Assembly: GCA_964554015.1 (NCBI GenBank)
Contig: CAZKMO010000052.1
Location: forward strand, 1-20,914
Direction: 5' to 3'
DNA from: CAYUAG01 sp964554015
GTDB taxonomy: Bacteria > Zhuqueibacterota > QNDG01 > CAYUAG01
Length of the DNA: 20,914 nt
Shown: piece after piece, positions 1 through 8,125 of the stretch
Numbering within the stretch: position 1 is the first letter of the stretch
Layout of the letters: each line of letters begins with the position of its first letter
Made by a program: the position numbers and the translations under genes
Notes under the pieces: model-generated
Databases searched by the model: none
The model's input: only the letters and a program-made list of their open reading frames with translations
What the model was told of the DNA's origin: nothing

Positions 1-278
1 TTGGAATTCTGCACTCTCAGGAGACCTTTGAGAATTATTCTCGGCAACGCCTTATCCTGTACTTTACGACACAGAGTTATTGCTTGTTTTATGTCTTTGG
101 CAGCAACCAATTTTCTGATCTGGGACATAAACCGTAAAACATTAATATTGGAAACTAGATAGAGATAGTATGTCCTTTCAATTGCTATAGCAATCATAAA
201 ACCTGCTACAATTAACAGCAGCCACATAAAAATAAAACCGTTAGATGCAGGGCTGAAACTATGCCAATATTCTGCCAT
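1..278 (-). CDS. MotA/TolQ/ExbB proton channel family protein (partial, N-terminal part)
   Basis: The 92 visible codons begin at ATG 278 and run off the left edge, so the C-terminal part with the two further TolQ/ExbB membrane helices is missing. A hydrophobic segment at about residues 14-34 is followed by IERTYYLY and then a basic amphipathic stretch containing an AKDIKQAITLC segment. This is the usual N-terminal layout of TolQ/ExbB proteins: first membrane helix, then a large cytoplasmic loop. A strong Shine-Dalgarno site (GGAGG, about 7 nt upstream) supports the start. In the family these inner-membrane proteins use proton or sodium flow to drive a periplasmic partner (ExbD/TolR, TonB/TolA, or motility parts). 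It is the fourth gene of the operon starting at 7470, downstream of two secreted TPR proteins and a small exported protein. ExbD/TonB genes would be expected next, beyond the window. TolQ and ExbB cannot be told apart from this fragment. Confidence 0.8.
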   Translation of the reverse strand, partial: MAEYWHSFSPASNGFIFMWLLLIVAGFMIAIAIERTYYLYLVSNINVLRFMSQIRKLVAAKDIKQAITLCRKVQDKALPRIILKGLLRVQNS

Positions 279-340
279 GATTATCCTCCATTTTAAACTC
301 TCATTTTTTTCCAGAAGTAGTTTACTATTTTTCTCTTTTT

Positions 341-754
341 TTAATTTCCCTCTGGATCCTTATTTTTCTGTCTGGTACGATCTCTTTTTACTGTTTTTTT
401 AATACTTTCGATACTTTCGACTTTTCTAAGTTCCTCTTCTAACTCCGGTAATTCTCCTTCAGCCTGGTTAATTTCTTTAGAAAATTTTCTTTCCAAATCA
501 ATTTTTTCCATATCTGTTTCTACCCGTTTAGGCATTATAATAACATTTGGTCGGTCGATTTCACCCTCAATAGTTATTTCCTCTAAAATAAGCTCATCAG
601 AAACAGTATCCACAACAACCGTATCCTCAGCTATTTCACTTGTTTTTACAGTTATTGTATCTTGTTTTGGGTTCTGAGCAAAAATATTACCTATTACGAT
701 AAAAAACAAAAAAAATATTTTCAGAATTACTCTATACACCATTTCTATTCTCAT
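341..754 (-). CDS. Small exported protein of unknown function, upstream of ExbB-like gene
   Basis: This 137-residue protein has a signal peptide (hydrophobic core about residues 10-24, likely cleavage after IFAQ at residue 27). A mature part of about 110 residues follows. The first half is rich in Thr, Val, Asp and Glu; a central beta-like stretch is IEGEIDRPNVIIMPKRV (residues 62-78). The C-terminal half is charged and probably helical or coiled coil, ending in a basic tail. I do not recognise the family. The start at 754 lies inside the last codons of the upstream TPR gene (23-bp overlap); an internal ATG at 742 (11-bp overlap) keeps the signal peptide and is an equally possible start. Both imply translational coupling. 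The ExbB-like gene follows after 62 bp. Placement suggests a periplasmic partner of the TPR proteins or the channel, which is inference only. Confidence 0.72.
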   Translation of the reverse strand: MRIEMVYRVILKIFFLFFIVIGNIFAQNPKQDTITVKTSEIAEDTVVVDTVSDELILEEITIEGEIDRPNVIIMPKRVETDMEKIDLERKFSKEINQAEGELPELEEELRKVESIESIKKTVKRDRTRQKNKDPEGN

Positions 755-3700
755 CTATAGATAGTTCACTCTTAGGAATATAGGAAATCTCAATTAAATC
801 CTCAAGTTTAAAATCAATATTATTCAATACTTTTAGACATATATTATTGCTCCCCTGGATCAAATACGGAGTTATGATAATAAAATCCTCATTCTCAGTA
901 TTTCTTATTCTTTCTCCATTAATATATACAGCTAAAATAGTCTGAGAGTTCATTTCTAGATGGCCGTTTACAGGGAATCCCGGGAGATGTATTAATTTTC
1001 TCAGGTAAATGTTACTTTTTGTTGTATCAGGATTCGAAATAATAGTATTTCCAGGATTGTTCTTTTTCAAATATTCCCAAGCCTTAGCAGAAAAATCAGG
1101 AGCTTCCCAGTTTTCATAATATACAGATGAGGCCTTCCAGGTTGTATCCGGGGTAAGGGTAATCCTGGTAAGTGGTATGGATAATTTTTTACTATAAACT
1201 TCAGGTTCACACCTAATTAATTTTAGGGCAATTTTGTCAAGAGCTTTATACCTATCTTTTTGATCTTTGAAGGATTGGTAAACAGTTTCCAGTACATTGA
1301 TCTCAAATTGATTTAAAAAATAAATATTATCTTCAAAGGCAGTAAGGCAACTTTCATAAATAAAATCATTGGTAGTACTAAATAAATGATTTGCTTGTTG
1401 CTTATTCTCTTCAGCTTCTTCCCTAAAATAATCAATAGTATCTGATATACTGAGAGAAAAATTAATTAATCTATTTTGTAAAGGTGAATTTTCCAAAGGT
1501 ATGAACCTATCATCAGCAAGTGATTGTATTCCATTCAAATATAATTCTATGACTAATTTAGCATATAATTCGGAAGACTCAATTAGATTTACCAGGTTAT
1601 TAATTTTGTCGATATCCGGCTGTTTTTTATTTAACAAATAATTATTCCTGAAATTTTGAGTTTCATGCCGGAATTCAGCTAGCCCTTCATAAGAAAGAGT
1701 AATAAACTTTTGAGGAAGAAAATCAACTAAAAATCGAACCTGATTTCTGGATGAATCCATCCAGGCATTAGTGAGATGTAAGGAATCTGACAGAAAAATA
1801 TTTCTTTTATGAAAAGCTATTGCTTTAACTACTAATGGTCTTATGGTGGTTACATATAATTGTTTTTTATACTCCAACATTTCTAATCCTTCCAGTTCAG
1901 CAGGTATCGAGACATTTAATAAATTATCAATTGCTTGCTTATTAACAGCAGCTTGGTAATAAAGCATCTCAGAAACTTTATTTTCTATCATACTCAACCA
2001 ATTTATACTGTCTATCTGAGATTCAATTTTTCTTAAAACCGGGATAGCTTTGGAATAGTTATGCAATGCCTGCTGATAGGCTCTCTCACATTGAAAAAGT
2101 ATTTCATTTCTTCTTACTGCTCTTTGCTCAGCAGATAAAACAGGTAATTGCTGTCCCCTTAAAGCCTGGCCAAACTGTTCATAGATTTCCCCCAGCCTGT
2201 ATAAGGACTCAGGGAGTCTCTCACTTTTATACTGCACTACTTGCTGATACTGGAATAACAGGCTGTCCAGTAAGGTCTGCTTATGCCTTAGATTGCTGTC
2301 AGAACCTGAACCTCTGATAGTAATATTTTCATATCGATCCTGCATGAGCCTGGTGGCTCTAAATAGCCCTTCCGCAGCAAAATAATCATGAGCATCGAAT
2401 CCTTTTGCTTTCAAATCCTCATTCTTCTGATAGGCATGGGAAAAAGATTCTTCCGCCTTTCTTTTTCTTCCCTGTTCTAAAAATACCTCTCCTAATCTAT
2501 AATAGGAATTAACACCTAAAGGGGATGTAGGATATAAATCAGGATAAGATTTATATATTTGTACAGTTTTTTGATAATCAGCTGTTTTATAATAATAATC
2601 TGCAAGCTCAAAATTGATATCCGGGGTTTGTTGGGCACCAGGATATTGAGTTATCCATTTTTCACCTGTCTCTATAGCTTTCTGCCAGTTTTCGGATTTC
2701 ACATAATTGGTATGGGCCAGATAAAATGCATTTTCCACTTCACTGCTGTCCGTAACCAATGCAGCCAGTTCTTCATATTTTTCCGCACTTTTATTATAAT
2801 TTTCCACTTCCGCATAATCAAAGGCAAGATTATTTAAAGCGTCAATATATAAATTCGAACTGTTGTAAGAAACTATAAGTTGGTTATAGGAACGTATGGC
2901 ACGTTCAAGATTATTAATTTTTTCATATTCCCGGCCTGAATTAAATAAGGCTCTGTCAGCAAATTCTAACAAGGGAACTTCCATGGCCATGCGATAAAAT
3001 TCTGCGGCAGCCTTATCGGCATTATTAGATTTGGCAAGATGCTGGGCATTTAAGAATATAGCCTGTCCATACAATTCTCTTACTTTCTGTTTGATATCGG
3101 GAGGAATATTTTGATTAAGTAACCGGCTGGCAAGTGCTTCTGCACTCTTATAATCCTTTTTTCCTAAATAACTTTTGGTTATGGACAATTGGACAACATA
3201 AATTTGGTCACTTTCTGGAAAATATTTTGTTAGAGTTTTATAATATCTTATGGCCTCGTTATATTTTCTATGAAGATAATACAGTGCCCCCACATTAGCC
3301 AGAACCGTGGGAGTATTTACATCAAAAGGAAATAGTTTTATATAATTATCACAGGCCATTATCAAGAGATTTTCTGCTATGGTGAGGGGTATCTCGGATA
3401 TATAATTTGCATTAGTTACATTAATCCCTTTATTCTCTTTTTTCTCTTGCTGTACCAGAGAATCAGCCACTACCACCGCATTCTTGGCTGCATCTTTAAT
3501 TGTGGATAATCCTTTTTTGCGAGCATAGTCTCTATACTTGGGAGTATCATACACCATACTGATGGTCATATATTCTTTTAATGCTTCTTCATAGGCATGC
3601 ATTCTCGTATCTAATATCAAAGCAATATTCCATCTAATCATATAAGCATTCACATGTTCTGAAAACTTTTTCAAATAAGTATCACTCAGAGCTACAACCG

Positions 3701-4979
3701 ATTTATATAGTTCCAAACTTTGCTTTTCATTGGCCCTTTGCAGAATATAATTTATATTGGTTCTTAAAGCTTCTTCAGCTAGATTATATGCTGTTTCCAG
3801 AGCATCAATTTGCCCCATCCTTTCCCACCAGGTACTTTCCAGACTATAGGTCTCAAATAACTTCTTTCTACTCAAATAGGCTTGTTTTTCATCACCCAGT
3901 GCACTATAACAATTAACTATCTTTTTTTGAATAACCGGTGCCTGGGGTGAATCGGGATTATAAGTAAGTAAAGCATTATAGGTATTAATTGCTTTACCGT
4001 ATTCCTCCCGCTTTTTAAAATAAATATCCCCAAATTCATCTAAAACCTGTTCTCCCCAAGCTGGATTATTTATTTTATGTAAATAATCCAAAATATCAAC
4101 TAATCCTCCAAAATCCATGAAACAAACAGCAATATATTCCAAGGCTTCATCAAAAAGATCAACACTTGCTCCATCACTCTTGTTTTGTAAAATCTTTCTA
4201 TAAGTAAGATTTTCAACCAAATTGGTAAAATAACTGATTGCTTCCGGATATTTTTCCAAGCGATAATAACTCCATCCCAATTTATACAGTGCCTCATTAT
4301 AATGTGTACTTTGTCTTTCCTTAAGAACTTTATTGTAATATGTAATTGCCTTGTTAATATCATTACGGGGTGGATTGAAAAAATATTCACCTAATCTCAT
4401 ATAAGCTTCTACAATATAATCACTTTCAGGATATTTATTAATTAAATGTAAATAAAATTGATGGGCCCTATCCGGATTTCCTTGTTCTTCATAGAGAAAG
4501 CCTATATTATAAATAGCATCATCAACTTTATCACTTTCCGGAAATTCATTGACTATTCTTTGATAAAGACTGAAGGTATGAGAAAAATCCAAAGAAGGCT
4601 GTTCCCTAAGTTGAAAGGATGGATCCTGCATATTGCGATCAAATTCTCGATTATATTGCTCCATTTGATCCAGATAATCATCTTTTTCCTTAAAATAATA
4701 TAAATCAGCAAGACGTATTAATATATCATCAACTATATTCCTATCCGGTTCTCTTTGTAAAATTCTCTCTCCGTCTTCAATTCCTCTTTCAATAAGCATC
4801 CGTTTTTCTTCTTGCAGATTCTCTAAGGTTTTCAAATAGTAAACCTTATAGTTTTTTAATTCAGGAAGAGAAGCATCCCAAAAAGAGGAATCACTTCTCA
4901 CTATTTGAGAAATAGTAAAAGAAAAACCAAAAAAATTCGATAGTAATGTAATTAAAATGTATATATTACTCTTTTTCAT
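732..4979 (-). CDS. Large secreted TPR-repeat protein with C-terminal beta-sandwich (sugar-binding-like) domain
   Basis: This 1415-residue protein starts with a signal-peptide-like segment (MKKSN, then a hydrophobic stretch to about residue 26), so it should be exported. Most of the rest is tetratricopeptide repeats. Clear units include those ending NEFPESDKVDDA and NKYPESDYIVEA near residues 140-195, more units to about 360, and another block at about 560-880. The -YPES/FPES- signature between helices is typical of YbgF/BamD-like TPRs. The last ~140 residues (from about 1273) are not TPR. They have TTWKASS, a W-rich strand, LRKLIHLPGFPVNG and LAVYINGERI, resembling the galactose-binding-like N-terminal domain of GH2-type glycosidases. 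No catalytic domain is seen. The gene overlaps its upstream TPR neighbour by 14 bp and the next gene by 23 bp. A periplasmic or outer-membrane scaffold role is inferred. Confidence 0.82.
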   Translation of the reverse strand: MKKSNIYILITLLSNFFGFSFTISQIVRSDSSFWDASLPELKNYKVYYLKTLENLQEEKRMLIERGIEDGERILQREPDRNIVDDILIRLADLYYFKEKDDYLDQMEQYNREFDRNMQDPSFQLREQPSLDFSHTFSLYQRIVNEFPESDKVDDAIYNIGFLYEEQGNPDRAHQFYLHLINKYPESDYIVEAYMRLGEYFFNPPRNDINKAITYYNKVLKERQSTHYNEALYKLGWSYYRLEKYPEAISYFTNLVENLTYRKILQNKSDGASVDLFDEALEYIAVCFMDFGGLVDILDYLHKINNPAWGEQVLDEFGDIYFKKREEYGKAINTYNALLTYNPDSPQAPVIQKKIVNCYSALGDEKQAYLSRKKLFETYSLESTWWERMGQIDALETAYNLAEEALRTNINYILQRANEKQSLELYKSVVALSDTYLKKFSEHVNAYMIRWNIALILDTRMHAYEEALKEYMTISMVYDTPKYRDYARKKGLSTIKDAAKNAVVVADSLVQQEKKENKGINVTNANYISEIPLTIAENLLIMACDNYIKLFPFDVNTPTVLANVGALYYLHRKYNEAIRYYKTLTKYFPESDQIYVVQLSITKSYLGKKDYKSAEALASRLLNQNIPPDIKQKVRELYGQAIFLNAQHLAKSNNADKAAAEFYRMAMEVPLLEFADRALFNSGREYEKINNLERAIRSYNQLIVSYNSSNLYIDALNNLAFDYAEVENYNKSAEKYEELAALVTDSSEVENAFYLAHTNYVKSENWQKAIETGEKWITQYPGAQQTPDINFELADYYYKTADYQKTVQIYKSYPDLYPTSPLGVNSYYRLGEVFLEQGRKRKAEESFSHAYQKNEDLKAKGFDAHDYFAAEGLFRATRLMQDRYENITIRGSGSDSNLRHKQTLLDSLLFQYQQVVQYKSERLPESLYRLGEIYEQFGQALRGQQLPVLSAEQRAVRRNEILFQCERAYQQALHNYSKAIPVLRKIESQIDSINWLSMIENKVSEMLYYQAAVNKQAIDNLLNVSIPAELEGLEMLEYKKQLYVTTIRPLVVKAIAFHKRNIFLSDSLHLTNAWMDSSRNQVRFLVDFLPQKFITLSYEGLAEFRHETQNFRNNYLLNKKQPDIDKINNLVNLIESSELYAKLVIELYLNGIQSLADDRFIPLENSPLQNRLINFSLSISDTIDYFREEAEENKQQANHLFSTTNDFIYESCLTAFEDNIYFLNQFEINVLETVYQSFKDQKDRYKALDKIALKLIRCEPEVYSKKLSIPLTRITLTPDTTWKASSVYYENWEAPDFSAKAWEYLKKNNPGNTIISNPDTTKSNIYLRKLIHLPGFPVNGHLEMNSQTILAVYINGERIRNTENEDFIIITPYLIQGSNNICLKVLNNIDFKLEDLIEISYIPKSELSIDENRNGV

Positions 4980-7470
4980 TATTTCTTACTTTGCCGATAT
5001 GTTCTTCAATCTCACCAATAATTGATTCCTGAAGCTGCTTATCAAAATATTTATTATTAAAGAATTCTTCTCTTTTTTTCTGTATTTTTTTAGCTGATTC
5101 TTTTTGAATCTGTTCTTCCAGCTTAGACACATCATTTAATAAACCTTCCACCTGCTTTTCTAAATTGATTTGTTTTTTATCATACACTCCGTCCAAGGCA
5201 TCAACAGCATGGGAAATATCATCAATCCTGGAATCAAGCTGCTTTATTCTGGCAAAATTTATATCACTAATTCCATAGCCACTATAATAAGCCCACTGAT
5301 CTAAATTAATTTGCAAATTCTCTGGATAATTTTCTCGAAGCCACACTTCATATTGATTAATAGTATTATAGTAGGCATACAACTCGGAAAGCTTAATCTC
5401 AGCCCTGCTTACTCTCAGATAATTATCTTCCTTCTTGGAAGAATCTATGCTGTTATTAATTTTATCAATATATCCTTTAATTTCTTGTTTTTCTTTTAAA
5501 ATTCTGTTGAGTAAAGAACTGAAATAGTATTCCAGATATTCATCGCTATCAGAATTATCAGCCAGTGAAGTAATATTGGATTGCTGTAGAATTAAATCAT
5601 TGGATTGTTCTTTATACACATTTAATAATTTACTCCGAATCTCACGTATTCTTTCTTGCAGGTTCTCATCTCTCAGTATCCCAGCTTTCTGTTCCAGTGA
5701 ATCTAAAGTAGCTATTTTACTCCGCAGGGCAATATCAGATTCAGAAGTCAATCTATCCAATATCGGTTTTAAACCCAAGGATTTATCACTTGTACTATAG
5801 AGAAAATTTGTAATTTTACCTAATCTGGTTAATAATTTATTATTATGGGGAGATTCCTCTGATTCATTATAACTCTTATCCTGCTCCGGTAATTTTATTT
5901 CGGGTCGAGCTGTTTGTCCGGCTTGATAAACAGTTTTAAGATCCTCAACTGCCTCTTCGGTCCGACCTAAAATATTTTTTGAATAGGCTGCCAATAAACG
6001 TGCTTCATAAGAATATTGAGAGATCATATTACCGCGAATTAATTGCTGAGTATTCTCCAGTGTTTTAATTGGATTCCCGGACTGATAAGCACTCCAGGCT
6101 TTACCTAATAAACTTAAATCATACTGAGAAAAATTTTCGGGTATGAGATCGAAATATTGTTCCGACAATTCAGGTTTATTTTGATCAAAATAAATTAAAC
6201 CCAGTTTTAATATAGCATTGTTTTTAATTTGCCTCAATATAGGATTTTGAGTTTCCGGTGAAATTTCATTACTAATTCTTCTATAGAGTGATATGGTATA
6301 ATCCTTTCTCCCTATATTAGAACAACAGGTTGCAGCCAAATAAAGCGAGGGATAATAATAAGTACCACCCTTGGATACATTCCCTAAAATATCAATGGCT
6401 TTTTTATAATCTCCTTTTTTATAAAATGCATATCCAATAAGATAAGAAACTTCATTGAAATCAGTTTCATTTATATTATAATCAAGTTGTTGTAAGTTTT
6501 GATAGACCGAAAACATCTTATCAAAATTATTGTATATATAATAAATAAAAATTAACTTAATGAATGCTTTCTCCAGGTATGAAGATTCCGGATACTGCTT
6601 AAACAGTTTTACATAGCAGCTTGCTGCCTCATCCAGGTAATTTAATCCATAACAACTTTCTCCATAATAAAAAAGAACATCATCAAGATAATAATCCTCA
6701 TAGGTATTAATAATATCTTTAAATTGCAAACGAGTTAATTTAAACAATCCCTCCTCATAATTCTTTAATGCTTTACGTAAATATCTTCTAAACATTCTTT
6801 GTTTTTGAAGAGAAGATGAAGTATTTAATAATCTATTTCTTAAAAGTTTATATTTCATTAAATTTAATTTATAATTGAATATTCTATCATATTTCCAGCT
6901 ATTAAACAGCTCCGGATCCATTTGTTTACTAATTTTACCCGGGGAAGGAATACCAATACTGCTGTCAGTATTGTTTATAGCCATTTCTACCACCGTAGAA
7001 TCTGTCAGAGGATTATAAGAAACTCTATTTTGTTCTAAAATATCTCTTACTCTGGTTCTGAGATTCGAAAGCATACTCAGTATTTTTAAATCGACTTGTT
7101 GCCGGGCCTTTTTCTCCAGTAATTTAATTTCATCAAGCAAGGCAATGATTCTACTGATTTCTTCATCATAATTATCCATGATTACAACTTCCCTGGGAAT
7201 AATCTCATCAATTCCAATTTCTGATCCTAATTCACCTTTTACTCCCCTGTCATGAATTTCAGCACTGATATTTTCCACTAAATCCAAAAGAAAACTCTCC
7301 TGAGGAAGCATAAAACTAAAAAATTCATCCCTTTCCAGACTGTTATAATAATATATTCCCACTTGAGTAAAAGTATAACTCTGGGGAAAAAGTGAATGAG
7401 CAAGGAAAAATAAAAGCAGAATATATAAACCAAATAAAAAAATATTTTTAAATACTTTCATCAAAATCAA
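4966..7470 (-). CDS. Secreted TPR-repeat and coiled-coil protein
   Basis: This protein of about 834 residues has an N-terminal hydrophobic signal segment (about residues 8-25, probable cleavage near SLFPQS). An alpha-helical region follows, then TPR units at roughly residues 240-520 (for example KNYEEGLFKLTRLQFKDII, LDEAASCYVKLFKQYPES and KGDYKKAIDIL). A long charged C-terminal region (about 590-834) is predicted coiled coil. The listed start is TTG at 7470. An AGGA Shine-Dalgarno at 7476-7479 sits 5 nt before it, whereas the in-frame ATG at 7461 is 14 nt away, so TTG is favoured. It is the first gene of the TPR/ExbB operon; its stop overlaps the ATG of the 1415-residue TPR protein by 14 bp. 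TPRs mediate protein-protein contacts, so a scaffold in the cell envelope is likely. Specific function is unknown. Confidence 0.8.
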   Translation of the reverse strand: MILMKVFKNIFLFGLYILLLFFLAHSLFPQSYTFTQVGIYYYNSLERDEFFSFMLPQESFLLDLVENISAEIHDRGVKGELGSEIGIDEIIPREVVIMDNYDEEISRIIALLDEIKLLEKKARQQVDLKILSMLSNLRTRVRDILEQNRVSYNPLTDSTVVEMAINNTDSSIGIPSPGKISKQMDPELFNSWKYDRIFNYKLNLMKYKLLRNRLLNTSSSLQKQRMFRRYLRKALKNYEEGLFKLTRLQFKDIINTYEDYYLDDVLFYYGESCYGLNYLDEAASCYVKLFKQYPESSYLEKAFIKLIFIYYIYNNFDKMFSVYQNLQQLDYNINETDFNEVSYLIGYAFYKKGDYKKAIDILGNVSKGGTYYYPSLYLAATCCSNIGRKDYTISLYRRISNEISPETQNPILRQIKNNAILKLGLIYFDQNKPELSEQYFDLIPENFSQYDLSLLGKAWSAYQSGNPIKTLENTQQLIRGNMISQYSYEARLLAAYSKNILGRTEEAVEDLKTVYQAGQTARPEIKLPEQDKSYNESEESPHNNKLLTRLGKITNFLYSTSDKSLGLKPILDRLTSESDIALRSKIATLDSLEQKAGILRDENLQERIREIRSKLLNVYKEQSNDLILQQSNITSLADNSDSDEYLEYYFSSLLNRILKEKQEIKGYIDKINNSIDSSKKEDNYLRVSRAEIKLSELYAYYNTINQYEVWLRENYPENLQINLDQWAYYSGYGISDINFARIKQLDSRIDDISHAVDALDGVYDKKQINLEKQVEGLLNDVSKLEEQIQKESAKKIQKKREEFFNNKYFDKQLQESIIGEIEEHIGKVRNNEKE

Positions 7471-7660
7471 ATGATTCCTATATTTAACCTTTGATTTACT
7501 TTTAAACAGATGAAAATCATTAATCTATTAAGAACTATTATATATACAAAAAAACACCACATATGGTAAAAAAATGTACAATATTCACAATATCATGACC
7601 ATACCTGTATCCAATTAATAAAAGCAAAACGTATGCCTAAAAACAATAGACATTACAAGC
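7471..7660. other. Intergenic gap: end of V-ATPase operon and probable promoter region of TPR/ExbB operon
   Basis: This 190-bp AT-rich gap separates the K subunit stop from the TPR operon. It contains a minus-strand TATAAT (7537-7542) about 65 nt before the TTG start, but the hexamer 17 bp upstream (CATATG) is not a -35 match, so the promoter is only a candidate. Two small dyads are present: ACCA-CATA-TGGT at 7556-7567 and ATATT-CAC-AATAT at 7581-7593. Either could be an operator. No GC-rich hairpin with a U-run was found after the V-ATPase operon, so termination or read-through there is unresolved. Confidence 0.3.
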
Positions 7661-8095
7661 TTATTTGGGTAAGGCAATCATGGCAAAAATCATAACAAAC
7701 AAGGCAATTGTTTCTATTATACCCAATACCATAATATAGTTGGCCCCTCCCTTTCCAGTCTCAGTAATGGCATCACAGGCTTTAGCGCCTGCTTTCCCCT
7801 GGAAAAAAGCAGAAAGACCAATGGCAATTCCGGCAACTGCTCCAATAAGCATAGGCCATCCCGGAGCAATATTTGCCCAATTTGCATTGCGGATCTGATC
7901 TCTTAATATAAAACCATAGATAGTCTGAGATAAAGGCATTCCCACAAAGACAACCATTAAAAAAGGAGTGGGTTTATTTTCCATATAAGCCTTTTTCCAG
8001 GATCCAATTGCTGACAGCCCGGCTGCTCTGACACCGAAAGCAGAACCTATGGCTGCAAAAACCAAAGATAAATTCATATCACCTAACATATCCAT
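7661..8095 (-). CDS. atpK: V-type ATP synthase subunit K (membrane rotor ring, proteolipid)
   Basis: This 144-residue integral membrane protein forms the rotating c-ring of the V-type ATPase. Four hydrophobic helices make two hairpins, the usual duplicated NtpK arrangement. The first hairpin has PLSQTIYGF (S56, Q57) in place of a carboxylate. The second has FFQGKAGAK (Q99) and LGIIETIALF, with the ion-binding glutamate E128. By hand alignment these correspond to T64, Q65, Q110 and E139 of Enterococcus hirae NtpK, the Na+ ligands in that structure, so sodium coupling is predicted. The carbonyl ligand L61 corresponds to M53. A Shine-Dalgarno AAAGGA precedes ATG 8095. It is the last gene of the operon, 30 bp after subunit I. 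The match to the family is clear; ion specificity is inference. Confidence 0.95.
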   Translation of the reverse strand: MDMLGDMNLSLVFAAIGSAFGVRAAGLSAIGSWKKAYMENKPTPFLMVVFVGMPLSQTIYGFILRDQIRNANWANIAPGWPMLIGAVAGIAIGLSAFFQGKAGAKACDAITETGKGGANYIMVLGIIETIALFVMIFAMIALPK

Positions 8096-8125
8096 TGTCT
8101 GTTCCTTTCTGTTTTCAAGGTTAAT

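Noticed and set aside
2066..2837. Plus-strand open frames inside the large TPR gene
   Set aside because: They are antisense to a well-supported TPR gene and have no signals of their own.
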